Shown one piece after another: positions 7,153 to 7,675 of a stretch of DNA of 7,675 bases. Numbering within the stretch: the stretch's first letter is position 1; the number at the start of each line of letters is the position of its first letter. The notes below the pieces were generated by a model, which saw only the letters and a program-made list of their open reading frames with translations, had not been told where the DNA came from and did not search any database. The stretch comes from Thermoprotei archaeon (GTDB taxonomy: Archaea > Thermoproteota > Methanomethylicia > Nezhaarchaeales > WYZ-LMO8), in contig QMSF01000033.1 in assembly GCA_003649565.1 (NCBI GenBank), positions 1 through 7,675 on the forward strand, written 5' to 3'. Made by a program: the position numbers and the translations under genes.

Positions 7153-7210
7153 CATCAGCCCTGCGTGGGTTCTTCATCCCTAAGGTCAGCCCTTTTGAGC
7201 ATCATCACAG
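7153..7210 (-). ncRNA. Candidate C/D box guide sRNA (2'-O-methylation guide)
   Basis: Reading the minus strand, the order is: box C GTGATGA (7208-7202, a perfect RUGAUGA), a 12-base guide (7201-7190), box D' CTGA (7189-7186), a 5-base spacer, box C' GGGATGA (7180-7174, one mismatch), a 15-base guide (7173-7159) and box D CTGA (7158-7155). The 54-base core, box order and spacings match archaeal C/D sRNAs, which assemble with L7Ae, Nop5 and fibrillarin to methylate rRNA or tRNA. A TATA-like TTTTAAGT centred 26-27 bases upstream would start the RNA close to box C. The terminal stem is weak, which is not rare in archaea. The RNA lies 22 bases before the HAD ATG, so it could also be processed from a HAD leader. 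The targets could not be confirmed. Confidence 0.62.
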
Positions 7211-7222
7211 GAGCTTTCTCCT
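7209..7222. repeat. Short perfect hairpin next to the C/D sRNA
   Basis: AGGAG and CTCCT (5 base pairs, 4-base loop) directly abut box C of the candidate sRNA. It is included in that RNA only if transcription begins near 7224 rather than near 7210. There is no T-run to suggest a terminator. It may be chance. Confidence 0.3.
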
Positions 7223-7232
7223 CACGCTAAAT

Positions 7233-7254
7233 ACTTAAAACTTCGCTTTTAAGT
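7233..7254. promoter_or_regulatory. Palindromic twin TATA element (divergent promoter)
   Basis: ACTTAAAA (7233-7240) and TTTTAAGT (7247-7254) form a perfect 8-base inverted repeat around CTTCGC. On each strand the distal arm reads TTTTAAGT, a good archaeal TATA box. The minus-strand box is preceded by GCGAAG, a BRE-like match. Predicted starts are near 7210 on the minus strand (C/D sRNA and HAD) and near 7275 on the plus strand (a leaderless or nearly leaderless thiD). The boxes are only 14 bases apart centre to centre, so the two preinitiation complexes would probably compete. It could also be the binding site of a dimeric regulator. Confidence 0.5.
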
Positions 7255-7273
7255 TTCCTTGTAGGGGTCATCT

Positions 7274-7675
7274 TTGCAACTCATAAGGTGGCTTAATCAA
7301 GTTGAACCTAAGCATGTACTAACAATAGGCGGCCTCGACCCGATTGCAGGTGCGGGTGTATATGCAGATGTGAAGGCCTTATCAATGATAAAGGCAATGC
7401 CCTTAATTGTAGCTACCTGCATTGTCTTTGAAAATACGCAAGGCGTTAAAGGCATTTTGCCTTTATCGCACGATGCCGTACGCCTTCAACTCAAAACGAT
7501 ACTTCATGATTGCGAACCTCATGCAATTAAAATAAGCTTAGTCTATAACCAAGAAATAATTGAAGCTCTTGTCAATGAACTTCCAGGAAATTTACCCATA
7601 GTTTTAGATCCAATACTTGAAAGCTGGGATGGCTATAAACTAATAACACCTGAAGGATTAAAGGCATTAAAAGAA
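7274..7675 (+). CDS. thiD: ThiD-like hydroxymethylpyrimidine (phosphate) kinase (3' partial)
   Basis: The frame is open from a stop at 7262-7264 to the window end, showing 134 codons. TTG at 7274 is the only plausible start before the conserved core; the next in-frame ATG is far too late. The core begins at VLTIGGLDPIAGAG (residues 15-28), matching the ThiD glycine-rich LTIAGSDxxGGAG start, followed by YADVKALS, ENTQGVKG (54-61) and IVLDPILES (109-117), matching the family's NT-x-GV and VLDP segments. ThiD phosphorylates hydroxymethylpyrimidine and its phosphate in thiamine biosynthesis, in the ribokinase fold. The ATP-binding and catalytic C-terminal half is outside the window, so a ThiD-ThiN fusion or a related pyridoxal-type kinase cannot be excluded. 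Leu replaces the usual Ser in G-S-D, and about 14 residues precede the core. AGGGGT (7263-7268) is a weak Shine-Dalgarno; the TATA at 7247-7254 may make the mRNA leaderless. Confidence 0.85.
   Translation, partial: MQLIRWLNQVEPKHVLTIGGLDPIAGAGVYADVKALSMIKAMPLIVATCIVFENTQGVKGILPLSHDAVRLQLKTILHDCEPHAIKISLVYNQEIIEALVNELPGNLPIVLDPILESWDGYKLITPEGLKALKE

Noticed and set aside
7133..7273. A TPP riboswitch controlling thiD.
   Set aside because: The gap lacks the conserved CUGAGA and ACCUGAUC-type core on the thiD strand, and the predicted thiD transcript has almost no leader.
1..7675. A defence island, mobile element or CRISPR array.
   Set aside because: No transposase, integrase, cas gene, spaced repeats or tRNA-associated attachment site is visible; the genes look like ordinary chromosomal archaeal genes with uniform base composition.

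Overview
This is a compact, AT-rich archaeal window. An archaeal XPD helicase, a HerA/DUF87-type ATPase, a TIP49 (RuvB-like) AAA+ ATPase, TATA/BRE-like promoter elements and a candidate C/D box guide RNA point to a (hyper)thermophilic archaeon, most likely of the TACK group. The species cannot be named from the sequence.

Layout. (1) Bases 1-2989, plus strand: the 3' part of a HerA-like ATPase gene with a long C-terminal coiled coil, then xpd 16 bases later, probably one operon for DNA or chromosome maintenance. (2) Bases 2898-4238, minus strand: a membrane-anchored extracellular transglutaminase-fold protein whose 3' end overlaps xpd by 92 bases. (3) Bases 4318-5067, plus strand: a DUF72 (YecE-like) protein, divergent from the transglutaminase gene and overlapping the next gene by 8 bases. 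(4) Bases 7132-5060, minus strand: a HAD-superfamily hydrolase gene split by a one-base frame change, then the TIP49 ATPase gene, which overlaps it by 16 bases. (5) Bases 7133-7273: the only sizeable noncoding region. It holds a candidate C/D box sRNA (minus strand) and a perfect inverted repeat that looks like two back-to-back TATA boxes. (6) From 7274, plus strand: the 5' part of a ThiD-like kinase gene, cut by the window end.

Three of the six longer genes encode P-loop ATPases acting, or likely acting, on nucleic acids or their complexes. Nothing here is an obvious mobile element, CRISPR array or defence island. The least expected signals are the C/D box sRNA just upstream of the HAD gene, the twin-TATA palindrome that could fire the sRNA/HAD unit and thiD in opposite directions, and the HAD frameshift at a C5A4 run. 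The ordinary start of the HAD ORF (TTG at 7029) would give a protein lacking its catalytic aspartate.
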